NCBI RefSeq assembly: GCF_030408375.1
Contig: NZ_CP046530.1
Coordinates: 1,488,001 to 1,552,000, forward strand
DNA length: 64,000 bases
DNA from: Corynebacterium afermentans subsp. lipophilum
GTDB taxonomy: Bacteria; Actinomycetota; Actinomycetes; Mycobacteriales; Mycobacteriaceae
Direction of reading: 5' to 3'
Positions 49,565 through 57,997 of the stretch are shown piece after piece. The first letter of the stretch is position 1; the number at the start of each line of letters is the position of its first letter. Below the pieces are notes generated by a model, which had not been told where the DNA came from, ran no database searches, and saw nothing but the letters and a program-made list of their open reading frames with translations. A program made the position numbers and the translations under genes.

Positions 49565-50302
49565 TTAGCTCGCTCCTCCCGGTGCTCGCACGCCGGCAAT
49601 GCGGCCGTCCATCATTTCCACGACACGCCCGGTCTCTTCGGCGAGCTCCGGGTTGTGGGTAATAAACACGATGGCCTTGCCTAGCTCCTGGTTCAGCTCG
49701 TGGAACAGGTCCATCACCATGCGGCCGGTCTTGGAGTCCAGCGCGCCGGTGGGCTCGTCCGCAAGCAGCAGATCCGGGTCGTTGGCCAGGCTGCGCGCGA
49801 TTGCCACGCGCTGCTTCTGACCGCCGGAGAGCTCGTTCGGGTTGTGGTGCAGGCGGTCGCCCATGCCCATCCGGTCCAGCAACTCGGCGGCGCGCTCGTC
49901 ACGCTCCTTGCGCTCCACCCCCGCGTACATCATGGGCATGGCCACGTTCTGCAGCGCGTCCATGCGGCCGATCAGGTTGAAGTTCTGGAAAATGAAGCCG
50001 ATGTTCGTACTGCGGTAGGACGCGAGTTCTTTGTCCTCCTTGGCGTAGACCGGCTCGCCGTTGAAGGCGTAGGCCCCCTCGGTCGGCCGGTCCAGCATGC
50101 CGATCAGGTTCATCAGCGTGGACTTGCCACAGCCGGACGGGCCGACGATGGAGACGAACTCGCCCTGGTCGGCGTAAAAGTCCACTCCGTGTAGAACCGT
50201 CAGCTCGCTGGGTTCGCCCTCGTTGTAGGTTTTGACCACATTGCGCATGTCGATGAGCAAGCCGGAATCGGCCATGCCGCTGTGCTTCGAAGCCTGCGTC
50301 AT
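49565..50302 (-). CDS. MacB/LolD-type ABC transporter ATPase
   Basis: A 245-residue ABC ATPase. Walker A is GPSGCGKST near residue 55, the Q-loop lies in IFQNFNLI, the signature LSGGQKQRVAIARSL near 160 and Walker B LLLADEPTGALD near 180, with the H-loop in VFITHNPELAE. The start and end abut those of the adaptor and permease genes, indicating a strict three-gene operon. It powers the exporter from the cytoplasmic side. Confidence 0.95.
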   Translation of the reverse strand: MTQASKHSGMADSGLLIDMRNVVKTYNEGEPSELTVLHGVDFYADQGEFVSIVGPSGCGKSTLMNLIGMLDRPTEGAYAFNGEPVYAKEDKELASYRSTNIGFIFQNFNLIGRMDALQNVAMPMMYAGVERKERDERAAELLDRMGMGDRLHHNPNELSGGQKQRVAIARSLANDPDLLLADEPTGALDSKTGRMVMDLFHELNQELGKAIVFITHNPELAEETGRVVEMMDGRIAGVRAPGGAS

Positions 50303-52045
50303 CTACTGCTGCCCCTCGGCCGCACGACGGGTGCTGGTGACCGTCACCGTGGCCGTGGTGCGCTCTTTCTTCTCCCGCGCCTGGCGCACCTGGTCCGGGT
50401 TGAAGTTCGGGTCCGTGATCTCCACGTTCTCACCGACTCGGTCTTCGTACTCCTCCGGCCAGTTGATCACGATGTCGCCCGGCTTCAGCTCGCCGCCCGT
50501 GACCGCAACGTCCACGTCGTTGGATGCGCCAGTTTTCACAGAACGCTCCTCGACGGTGCCCGACGCCGCGTCATCGCCGTCCGTGGCGAGCACCAGCACC
50601 TTCTGGTCGTTGTCCTCGCCGTAGACGGCGTCCAGCGGCACGTTCAGCGCGTCCTTCGCCTCCGCGGTGATGATTTCCGCGCGGGCGGAACCGCCGAGCA
50701 GCAGGCCTTCCTTGTCGCCGGTGACCTCGATCTCCACTGGGAACGTCACCTCGTTGGATTTGTTGTTGCCCTGCTGCTGTGGCATACCTTGCATCGGGTT
50801 CTGGTTGCCGCTAGCAACGGAATCCGACGCCGGCGCGATACGGGTGACGCGGCCCTTGAACGTCTTCTTGCCGGTCGCGGCGGTGGTGAACTCCACCCGG
50901 TCGCCTTCCTTGATATTGGGCACGTCCGATTCGCGCACGTCGGTGCGGATGACCAAGCGGGAATCGTCCGCGATGGTCAAAAGCTTGCCCTGCGGGATGT
51001 CGCCTTCGCGCACGTCCACGCTGGTGACCAGTCCCGCCATCGGGGCGTAAATAGTGGATTCGCGCACCTGGTATTCCAGGGTGCCGTCACCGTCGCCGAG
51101 CTCGGCAGTTTCGGCCTGGCGCACCGCGGAGTCCAACTGCGCCTGCAGCTGGTTTCCCTCCTGCGCGGCCGCCGATTGCGCCGCAGCCAGGGCCGCCTTC
51201 GCGTCCTGCAGCGCCGCGCTTGCTTCTTCGACGCTCATGCCCGGGCCCACGGCAGCACCGCCACCAGCGCCGCCGGCACCGCTCTCCCCCGTCAGCTGCG
51301 CCAGCTGCTCAGGGCTCAGCTCACCGGGCGTGCCCAGCTGGCCCGGCGTGCCCGGCGTGCCCGGCTGGCCAGGCATAGCCGGTGCCGCCGGGGCCTCGGG
51401 CGCCTTCGGCGCAGCCGGCTGTGCCGGGGGCGCCGTCCTGATGCCGAGGTCCGAGGAAATACCGCCGGCGGCACGCTCGACGGCCGCGATGCCGCGGTTG
51501 ATCATGCGGGCGCCACCGTTGGCGGCCACGGCAGCGTCGTACGCCGCCTGCGCCTGGTTGACCTGCGCCTGGGCTGCGCGGATGGCCTCGTTAGTGCCGT
51601 TGTTCACGCTTTCCTGGTGGGCATTGAGCGCCGCGCGCGCCTGATCCACCTGCGCCTGGGCGTCCGCCTGCGCGTTGGCCTGCTGCTTCTGCTGCACCTC
51701 CAGCTGGCGCTCCAGCTGCTCGGAGTTCATGGAGGCCAAGAACTGCTGCGGCTGCACGCGATCGCCGGCCTTGACGGCCACCTTCTCCACCTCGGACTGC
51801 ACCGCGGTAGAAATGTTCACGGAGCGGATCGGCTCAATGGTGCCGTTAACCACAACACTGTCGGACACACCTTCGTTGGTGGCCACGGTGTAATCGCCGG
51901 GGTTCAGGCCCGCCCCCTCAGCGTTGTCGTCGCCGCCTCCGCCGAATCCGCATGCGCCGAGGAAGAGCGCGGAGGTTGTCACCAACGCAAGTCCTGCTCG
52001 GCTAAGACGCTTGTGTCCGGTTGATTTTTCGGTAGAGGAAGTCAA
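50303..52045 (-). CDS. HlyD/MacA-type adaptor lipoprotein of the ABC exporter
   Basis: A 580-residue membrane-fusion protein. A signal peptide with lipobox LGAC (Cys near residue 32) makes it a lipoprotein. Residues 50-100 are the first half of the biotinyl-lipoyl-like domain. A long Gln/Ala-rich coiled coil follows (about 100-165 and 255-310), split by a Pro/Gly/Ala-rich insert with short PGTPGQLGTPGE repeats. The remainder is beta-barrel and membrane-proximal domains. The TTG start at 52045 is chosen because AGGAGAG lies about 5-8 nt upstream and it leads straight into the signal peptide. Confidence 0.87.
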   Translation of the reverse strand: MTSSTEKSTGHKRLSRAGLALVTTSALFLGACGFGGGGDDNAEGAGLNPGDYTVATNEGVSDSVVVNGTIEPIRSVNISTAVQSEVEKVAVKAGDRVQPQQFLASMNSEQLERQLEVQQKQQANAQADAQAQVDQARAALNAHQESVNNGTNEAIRAAQAQVNQAQAAYDAAVAANGGARMINRGIAAVERAAGGISSDLGIRTAPPAQPAAPKAPEAPAAPAMPGQPGTPGTPGQLGTPGELSPEQLAQLTGESGAGGAGGGAAVGPGMSVEEASAALQDAKAALAAAQSAAAQEGNQLQAQLDSAVRQAETAELGDGDGTLEYQVRESTIYAPMAGLVTSVDVREGDIPQGKLLTIADDSRLVIRTDVRESDVPNIKEGDRVEFTTAATGKKTFKGRVTRIAPASDSVASGNQNPMQGMPQQQGNNKSNEVTFPVEIEVTGDKEGLLLGGSARAEIITAEAKDALNVPLDAVYGEDNDQKVLVLATDGDDAASGTVEERSVKTGASNDVDVAVTGGELKPGDIVINWPEEYEDRVGENVEITDPNFNPDQVRQAREKKERTTATVTVTSTRRAAEGQQ

Positions 52046-52096
52046 GAGCTCTCCTTGCCTAACGGTGCAAAACGGGCCTGCGTACAACTCCGCAAA

Positions 52097-52591
52097 CTAT
52101 ACACCCCCACGTGTCGCAGAAGGAGTGATGGAAAACGCTCCCCACACCGCATCGGCTTCCAGCATTTCCACAGCAAGGACCGTCTCCGTGGCGTTAATCT
52201 GCTCCAGTTGCGCGCGCGGGGCAAACACTACTGCTCCGGCGATTGGAGATGCGGTGGCGGACCGGAGGACGTCGATACGCTTTTTGCCTATCGACGCCTC
52301 CGGGACCACCACCGGAGCCACCCCCGGCACCACGAGCGCACTGACGCGCGGGGCGGGTGCAAGTGCTGCGGCGGCCTCGTCGGGGCCGAGCGGCCGGGCG
52401 AAGGTGACCAGCGCGAAGGAGGCCTCCTCGTGGTCGAGGGTCGCGGCGGCGCGCTGGGCGTACTGCTGTGGAGTTTCCCCGTCCTCCGGGCCGAGCTGGT
52501 CGCCCTGCAGCACCGGCGGGGCGGGCGGGTTGGCCTCGCCCACCAGCCAGAATCCGGCGACCAGCGCGAGGACCACCGCGAGCGCGCGCAT
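52097..52591 (-). CDS. Hypothetical secreted or membrane-anchored protein
   Basis: A 164-residue protein with an N-terminal hydrophobic helix (residues 4-18) that acts as a signal anchor or signal peptide, followed by NPPAPPVLQGDQ. The remainder is a soluble alpha/beta domain with long hydrophobic strands (RVSALVVPGVAPVVVPEAS, AGAVVFAPRAQLEQI). No known motif is recognised. Its ATG abuts the stop of the rluD-type gene, so it belongs to the lspA-rluD operon. Confidence 0.68.
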   Translation of the reverse strand: MRALAVVLALVAGFWLVGEANPPAPPVLQGDQLGPEDGETPQQYAQRAAATLDHEEASFALVTFARPLGPDEAAAALAPAPRVSALVVPGVAPVVVPEASIGKKRIDVLRSATASPIAGAVVFAPRAQLEQINATETVLAVEMLEADAVWGAFSITPSATRGGV

Positions 52592-53524
52592 CTAGCCGTT
52601 CCGCACTTTATCCAGCGCGGCGCGCAGATCCTCCGGGTACTCGGAGGCGACCTCCATGTACTCGCCGGTGCGCGGGTGGGTAAAGCCCAGCTTGGTGGCG
52701 TGCAGCCACTGGCGCTTCAACCCCAGCTCCTTGGCCAGGTTCGGGTCCGAGCCGTACATGGGGTCGCCCACGCACGGGTGCCCCACAGACGACATGTGCA
52801 CGCGGATCTGGTGGGTGCGCCCGGTTTCCAGGTGGATGTCGAGAAGGCTCGCGCGGCGGAATGCCTCGATGACGCTGTAGTGGGTCACGCTCTGGCGGCC
52901 GTCCTGGGTGACGGCGAACTTCCAGCCTGCCGACGGGTGGCGCGCGATCGGCGCGTCGATAGTCCCCTCGATCGGGTCCGGCAAACCCTGAACCAGCGCG
53001 TGGTAGGTCTTGTCCACCGTGCGCTCCTTGAAGGCGCGCTTGAGCACGGAATACGCGGGCACGCTGGCCGCGACGATCATCACGCCGGAGGTGCCCACGT
53101 CTAAGCGCTGCACGATGCCCTGGCGCTCCGGGGGCCCCGCGTCCGGCAGGGTGAAGCCCATCGCCTGCAACCCGCCGACCACGTCTGGGCCCTCCCAGCC
53201 CAGCGTCGGGTGCGCGGCCACGCCCACCGGCTTGTCCACGGCGATGACGTCCGCGTCCTGGTAGAGAATCTCCAGGCCCTCCACCAGCTCGGTCACTGGC
53301 TGCGGGGCGCGCTTCGGCTCGGGCAGGGTGACTTCCAGCATCGCGCCTGCGGTGACGCGGTCGGATTTTTGGGCGGCAGCTCCGTCGACAAGCACATCGC
53401 CCTCCGCCGCCATCTCGGAGGCGACGGAGCGGGACACGCCGAAGAGTTTGGCGATCGCCGCATCCACCCGCATGCCCTCAAGCCCCTCAGGCACGGGCAG
53501 GGCCCTGAACTCACCGCCCATCAT
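52592..53524 (-). CDS. RluA/RluD-family 23S rRNA pseudouridine synthase
   Basis: A 310-residue enzyme with an N-terminal S4 RNA-binding domain (residues 20-75, [18 protein letters not shown]) and a catalytic domain. The active-site Asp lies in [14 protein letters not shown] near residue 150, and the KTYHALVQG and RTHQIRVHM strands are typical. It isomerises uridines of large-subunit rRNA. It overlaps the lspA 3' end by 14 nt; this lspA-rluD arrangement is common. The exact rRNA positions cannot be told from sequence. Confidence 0.93.
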   Translation of the reverse strand: MMGGEFRALPVPEGLEGMRVDAAIAKLFGVSRSVASEMAAEGDVLVDGAAAQKSDRVTAGAMLEVTLPEPKRAPQPVTELVEGLEILYQDADVIAVDKPVGVAAHPTLGWEGPDVVGGLQAMGFTLPDAGPPERQGIVQRLDVGTSGVMIVAASVPAYSVLKRAFKERTVDKTYHALVQGLPDPIEGTIDAPIARHPSAGWKFAVTQDGRQSVTHYSVIEAFRRASLLDIHLETGRTHQIRVHMSSVGHPCVGDPMYGSDPNLAKELGLKRQWLHATKLGFTHPRTGEYMEVASEYPEDLRAALDKVRNG

Positions 53525-54020
53525 CGCCTCCCTTCATCTCCGCGGCGATCGTGCCCAGGATGAATACCACCACGCCGACGGTGATCGACGCATCGGCCAA
53601 GTTGAACACTGCGAAATTGCCTACAGAGATGTAGTCCACCACGTGTCCGAACCAGAATCCAGGGTCGCGGAACAACCGGTCAATGAGGTTGCCCAGCGCG
53701 CCGCCGGCCACAAGCGCCAGGCCCAGCGCTTCCCACTTCGAAGTCATTTTCGGCCCAAACCACAGCGCACCCAGCACGAACGCCAGCTGGATCGCGGTGA
53801 ACAGCCCAGTGAGGTTCCCTCCCATGCCAAACGCCGCGCCGGAGTTGAACAGCAGGTAGAAGCGGAACCAGTCCCCTATCACCGGCTGCGCCACCCCGGG
53901 TTCCAGCCAGTTCAGCATCAGCTGCTTGACGCCCTGGTCCACCGCGGCGACCGCGAGCATGACCGCCACCACCAAGGCGAGGTAGCGGGGGGTGCGTTGT
54001 GCTGTCGTGTCCTGCTTCAT
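53511..54020 (-). CDS. lspA: Lipoprotein signal peptidase (SPase II)
   Basis: A 169-residue membrane aspartyl protease that cleaves signal peptides of diacylated prolipoproteins. Four hydrophobic helices are evident, and the catalytic Asp residues lie in [10 protein letters not shown] near residue 115 and [11 protein letters not shown] near 140. It acts after Lgt, which is encoded elsewhere in the window. The minus-strand TAAAGT hexamer (54035-54030) ends 9 nt before the ATG, suggesting a very short leader. Confidence 0.94.
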   Translation of the reverse strand: MKQDTTAQRTPRYLALVVAVMLAVAAVDQGVKQLMLNWLEPGVAQPVIGDWFRFYLLFNSGAAFGMGGNLTGLFTAIQLAFVLGALWFGPKMTSKWEALGLALVAGGALGNLIDRLFRDPGFWFGHVVDYISVGNFAVFNLADASITVGVVVFILGTIAAEMKGGDDGR

Positions 54021-54029
54021 CGCCGATCC

Positions 54030-54035
54030 ACTTTA
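54030..54035 (-). promoter_or_regulatory. -10 hexamer TAAAGT for lspA
   Basis: TAAAGT on the minus strand ends 9 nt before the lspA ATG at 54020. With the plus-strand TAGCTT at 54080 it makes a compact divergent promoter region of 72 bp. Confidence 0.45.
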
Positions 54036-54079
54036 GCGGGTCGCGGACGGCCTGCCTGTATTCCGCTGCACGGGACAGG

Positions 54080-54085
54080 TAGCTT
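54080..54085 (+). promoter_or_regulatory. -10 hexamer TAGCTT for the lipoprotein gene at 54093
   Basis: TAGCTT ends 7 nt before the ATG at 54093, the spacing of a leaderless transcript; no Shine-Dalgarno sequence is visible. Confidence 0.5.
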
Positions 54086-54092
54086 TTGAAGA

Positions 54093-55031
54093 ATGTTCCG
54101 GACCCTCCGCAGTATCACCGCCGCCGCTACCCTCACCCTCGCGCTGACCGCATGCTCCTCCGCCGAGGACGATCCGGTTGCGGGGGTGCCAGCATTTCCT
54201 ATCGACGCCCCTTCGGTCGCCCTGGTCGACCCCGGCGAGAACCCGGAGGAGGTGCGCTACTCCCCGGACTCGGAGTGGGACACCGCCGTCGCCGTGTCCG
54301 CCGGCGTGGACCAGCACGTGGCCGCCCCCGGCGAAGCCGAGGTCGCGGACGCCCCCGCAGGCGGCGATGTGAACAAAACCACCTTGCCGCTGACCGCGAC
54401 CGCCGAAGAGGCTCCTGCCCCGGGCGACGGCGAGGAGGACGCCGATTCCCGCATCGACTTCGTGGTCGGCTCCGGCAAGCACTCGGACTTGGACATCGGC
54501 CAGGATGTCGCCGCTTCCGAGGGGTTCCGCATGAGCTGGCGCACCGACGACACCGGACGCATCTCCACCCTGAAACTGCTCGCGCCCGCCGACGCGCCGC
54601 AGCGCGGCCTCCAGCTTGTCGAGCCCACCCTCATCACCCTGATCAACAACTCCGTCGTCTTCCCCGACGAGCCCATCGGCCCCGGCGCGACCTGGACCGT
54701 GGAAAGCCGTGTCGCGGGAGACACCTCGATGACGCGCACCACCACCTACACCCTGCTCTCCCGCGAAGGCGACACACTGACGCTGGACACGAAAGTTGAG
54801 GAGCGCCCCCAGAACAACACCCTCACTATCGACGGCCCCGGCGAGCTCGAGGGCGAAAGCGTGCAGGTGGATTCCTCCCGCACCACCTCCGAGGGCCAGA
54901 TCGTGGTGGACCTTCACCGCCCGCTGCCAGTGGAGGGCCAGACTGCCTGGACCACCCGCCTGATCTACGGCGGAGACGACAAAGCGCGGGTGGTCCAAGA
55001 CATCACCCGCGCTGTGCAGTTTGGCGTTTAG
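54093..55031 (+). CDS. Lipoprotein of unknown function (DUF6263-like)
   Basis: A 312-residue lipoprotein. The signal peptide ends in lipobox LTAC with Cys near residue 21. The mature part is acidic and almost entirely beta-strand in character, with an Ala/Pro/Glu/Asp-rich spacer (EEAPAPGDGEEDADS) near 110 and a VEPTLITLINNSVVFPDEPIGPGATWTVE segment that resembles DUF6263 proteins (recognised from memory, not verified). It has no enzymatic motif. Its TAG stop overlaps the convergent MTB12-like gene stop by 4 nt. Confidence 0.75.
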   Translation: MFRTLRSITAAATLTLALTACSSAEDDPVAGVPAFPIDAPSVALVDPGENPEEVRYSPDSEWDTAVAVSAGVDQHVAAPGEAEVADAPAGGDVNKTTLPLTATAEEAPAPGDGEEDADSRIDFVVGSGKHSDLDIGQDVAASEGFRMSWRTDDTGRISTLKLLAPADAPQRGLQLVEPTLITLINNSVVFPDEPIGPGATWTVESRVAGDTSMTRTTTYTLLSREGDTLTLDTKVEERPQNNTLTIDGPGELEGESVQVDSSRTTSEGQIVVDLHRPLPVEGQTAWTTRLIYGGDDKARVVQDITRAVQFGV

Positions 55032-55618
55032 AGGGCCGGCGCTTCGGCCGGCGCCTGCTCTGCCGGCGCTTCTGCCGGTGCTTCTGCCGGTGCCTCGGGC
55101 GCAGCCGGCGCCCCGGTCTTGCACATATCCGGCACCTGCTCCGGGGCGAGGGTGTTGCTGACCAGGAAGCAGGCCCAGCTCTGGGAGATCTTCCACTGGC
55201 CGCCTTCGTTAATGAACTCCACGTCCTCCGCCAGCTGGGACTCCGCGTTCGGGCGGGTGAAGTTCACGGTGGCCAGCACCGAGTTGGCGGTGTAGCCCGG
55301 CAGCACAGGGTCGACCACCTGGAAGTTCGCGCCGGATTCCTGCTGCGACTGCGTCATCAGGTCGAACAGCTCCGGCGTGGTTTCGCCACCCTGCACGGTA
55401 TTCGCACGCTCGGCGATGGGCAGGTTCGGGTCAGCGGCGCGCTGCAGCACAGCGTTGAGCTCGTCCGCCGTCGGCATTTCGGCCACCGGCGCAGCCTCGG
55501 AGGAGGCCTCCTGGGACGCGGCGGTGGTTTCGGTCGTGTCCGAATCCTCGGAGCAGGCCGTCAAGCTCAGTGCGATGCCAGCGACAGCTGCGGCTGCGAC
55601 AAGTTTCGGTGCTTTCAC
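55028..55618 (-). CDS. Lipoprotein with MTB12-like C-terminal domain
   Basis: A 196-residue lipoprotein. The GTG start at 55618 has AAGGAG 6 nt upstream and leads into a signal peptide with lipobox LTAC (Cys near 22). A Ser/Ala/Thr/Glu spacer follows. Residues 50-155 resemble the mycobacterial low-molecular-weight antigen MTB12 (PTADELNAVLQRAADPNLPI ... VEFINEGGQWKISQSWACFL). The C-terminus is a repetitive Ala/Pro/Glu tail with PAEA units. It is probably surface exposed; function unknown. Confidence 0.8.
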   Translation of the reverse strand: MKAPKLVAAAAVAGIALSLTACSEDSDTTETTAASQEASSEAAPVAEMPTADELNAVLQRAADPNLPIAERANTVQGGETTPELFDLMTQSQQESGANFQVVDPVLPGYTANSVLATVNFTRPNAESQLAEDVEFINEGGQWKISQSWACFLVSNTLAPEQVPDMCKTGAPAAPEAPAEAPAEAPAEQAPAEAPAL

Positions 55619-55692
55619 GTGTTCTCCTTGCGTAGCGTAAATCTCTTGCTTCACGTTACTGCACACCCGCAACTTTCTGGCACTCTGTGTGC

Positions 55693-56583
55693 ATGAACGT
55701 GTTAGTCATCTCAACCGGCGGCACGATCGCCTCCACCACAAACGACCGTGGCGCGCTCGTGCCCACGCTCACCGGCGACGAGCTCGTCGCCCGCTGCGGC
55801 ACCACGGGCCGGGTGCGCGCCATCGATGTGGCCAGCCTCGACTCCTCGTCCATGGGCTTGGCTGAGATCGACCTGCTGCGCGAAACCGTGCGCACTTCGC
55901 TTCTCGACGACTCCGCATCCCTCGTCATCACCCACGGCACCGACTCCATGGCCGAGACCGCCCTCGCGCTGGACCTCGTCCACGCCGATCCCCGACCCGT
56001 TGTGCTCACCGGCGCGATGCGCTCCGCCGACCACGCCCACCCCGACGGCCCCGCCAACCTGCGCGGCGCGATCGAGGTGGCCGCCACCCGGCGCGACACC
56101 GGCGTCCTCGTCCATTTCGCGGGCGAGACCCTCCCGGCTCGCGGGTTGATGAAGACGCAAACTACCGCCGAGCACGCTTTCACCCTCACTAGCGGCACAC
56201 CCCTGCCCCGCCCCATGGCGGTACCTGCCGCGCCGTTGGCCGGGTTGAACATCCCCATCATCCGCGCGTGGGCAGGCGCCGACGACGCCCTCATCCGCGC
56301 ACTCGGGCCTGTCGACGGGCTCGTCTTAGAAGCCCTCGGCTCCGGCAATGTGTCGGCGTGCATGGGCAGCGCCGTCGCAAAGCTGCTGCACCGCGGGGTA
56401 CCTGTGGTCGTCGCAACGTCGGTGCCCTACGGCGAGGTGTCGTTCGCCTACGGCGGCGCCGGCGGCGGATCCACCCTCGGCGACCTGGGCGCGTTGCCTG
56501 CCGGCTACCTAAGCGCCGGGCAGGCCCGCATCGCGCTGGCCACCGCGCTGGCCACCGGTGTGGACCCGCGCTCACTGCTGTGA
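55693..56583 (+). CDS. ansA: L-asparaginase
   Basis: A 296-residue asparaginase that hydrolyses asparagine to aspartate and ammonia. The first catalytic Thr is in ISTGGTIAST near residue 10 and the second in VITHGTDSMAETAL near 80, both family signatures. A PVVLTGAMRSADHAHPDGPANL segment follows. No signal peptide is present, so it is cytoplasmic. The length is slightly short for the family (about 320). The ATG at 55693 is preferred to a GTG two codons upstream. It overlaps the convergent dinB gene by 12 nt. Confidence 0.92.
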   Translation: MNVLVISTGGTIASTTNDRGALVPTLTGDELVARCGTTGRVRAIDVASLDSSSMGLAEIDLLRETVRTSLLDDSASLVITHGTDSMAETALALDLVHADPRPVVLTGAMRSADHAHPDGPANLRGAIEVAATRRDTGVLVHFAGETLPARGLMKTQTTAEHAFTLTSGTPLPRPMAVPAAPLAGLNIPIIRAWAGADDALIRALGPVDGLVLEALGSGNVSACMGSAVAKLLHRGVPVVVATSVPYGEVSFAYGGAGGGSTLGDLGALPAGYLSAGQARIALATALATGVDPRSLL

Positions 56584-57954
56584 GAACCAGTCCTCCCACG
56601 CCAACGAATCCAGCGGGTCAGCTTGCCGGAGCTGCGGATTGTCCGCGCGAAGGCTTTTAATCCTGCCTGGACCCGTCGCCCGCGTTTCAAACCGCACCGT
56701 CACCCAACCCTTGCCCGCACCCTGGACCCAGCCGTGCCCGTAATCCGGGTGGTAGACGTCCTGCGTCGCGCGCCACACCCCCTGCTCCGGAGCAGCCTCC
56801 TGGTGCACCTCCGTGTCGAATTGCGTTTCGTGGTCGCTGACACCAGTTTCGTAGTCGGCCGACACTGGCGAAGGCTTCACAATCGCCTGGTCCAACTCCG
56901 GAAACAGCACGTCCTGCAGCGTCTCCTCCAGGCCCGAGTACGACACGCCCACCAACCGAATCGGGCCCACCTCGTCGGGGTAGCGCACGATCCGGAACGC
57001 AGTGGCCAGCAGCGTCTCCGCGTCGTCGGTGGCGTACGGCAACGTCGCCGAGCGCGACTCGATGCGGAAGTCCGCCATCCGCAGCTTCACCGTCACCGTG
57101 CGTGCTCCGCGCCCATCCTTGCGCAGCCTGCGGTGCGATTCCGCAGCCGCCCGTTCCAACGCCGCGTCCACCTCCGGCGGGGTGGTCAAATCTTGCGGGT
57201 ACGTGTGCTCCGAGGAGATCTGCTTCGACTCCGCCCGCGGCGCCACCGGCCGCTCATCCACCCCGCGCGCCAACCACCACAGCTGCCTGCCCACCGCGCC
57301 GCCAATGGCAATGTCCAGTTCTTTCTCGTTGAGGTTCGCTAGGTCCCCGATCGTTTCAATCCCCGCAGCAAGTAACTTCGACTCAGTCACAGGTCCCACA
57401 CCCCACAACTCGCTGACTGGCATCGGGTGCAGAATCTCTAGCTGCCGGTCGTGCGGGATGACAAACACGCCGTCCGGCTTCGCCCGACCCGAGCCGATCT
57501 TGGCGTACTGCTTTCCCGGACCTGCGCCGATCGAACTGGGCAGCCCTGTTTCTTCCTTGATCGCCGCCCGCAGCTCGTTCGCCCATTTCTCCACGTCCTC
57601 CGGGCTCGCCCCGAACAAGTCTTCCGGCTCCATGAACGCCTCGTCGATGGACAGCTGCTCCACCACGTCCACGTACCTGCCGATGATCTCGAACACCCGG
57701 CGCGATGCAGTCGCGTAAACCGGCCTGCGCGGCGCCACCAGCACCGCTTTCGAGCCCACCAGCCGTGCTGCCCGGTGCGTCGGCATCGCCGAGTGCGCCC
57801 CGTACTTGCGCGCCTCGTAGCTGGCGCCTGCGACTACGCCACGGCCGGACACTCCCGCCACCAACACGGGGCGCCCTTTGAGCGTCGGGCGGGTCAGCTG
57901 CTCGCATGATGCGTAGAACGCATCCATGTCGATGTGCAGCACCCAACGGTTCAT
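56572..57954 (-). CDS. dinB: DNA polymerase IV (Y-family)
   Basis: A 460-residue translesion polymerase. It starts WVLHIDMDAFYASCEQL with the first metal-binding Asp, and LSIDEAFME near residue 105 carries the second acidic pair. ELWGVGPVTESKLLAAGI is the helix-hairpin-helix, and the little-finger domain spans about 240-355. The C-terminal 110 residues after ELDQAIVKPSP form an extra domain (DVYHPDYGHGWVQGAGKGWVTVRFE) seen in actinobacterial DinB proteins. No canonical beta-clamp-binding peptide was identified by eye. The ATG at 57954 gives the proper N-terminus. Confidence 0.94.
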   Translation of the reverse strand: MNRWVLHIDMDAFYASCEQLTRPTLKGRPVLVAGVSGRGVVAGASYEARKYGAHSAMPTHRAARLVGSKAVLVAPRRPVYATASRRVFEIIGRYVDVVEQLSIDEAFMEPEDLFGASPEDVEKWANELRAAIKEETGLPSSIGAGPGKQYAKIGSGRAKPDGVFVIPHDRQLEILHPMPVSELWGVGPVTESKLLAAGIETIGDLANLNEKELDIAIGGAVGRQLWWLARGVDERPVAPRAESKQISSEHTYPQDLTTPPEVDAALERAAAESHRRLRKDGRGARTVTVKLRMADFRIESRSATLPYATDDAETLLATAFRIVRYPDEVGPIRLVGVSYSGLEETLQDVLFPELDQAIVKPSPVSADYETGVSDHETQFDTEVHQEAAPEQGVWRATQDVYHPDYGHGWVQGAGKGWVTVRFETRATGPGRIKSLRADNPQLRQADPLDSLAWEDWFSQQ

Positions 57955-57997
57955 GTCCACCACTGTGCACCACCGGTACCACCATGTTCCAATCCGA

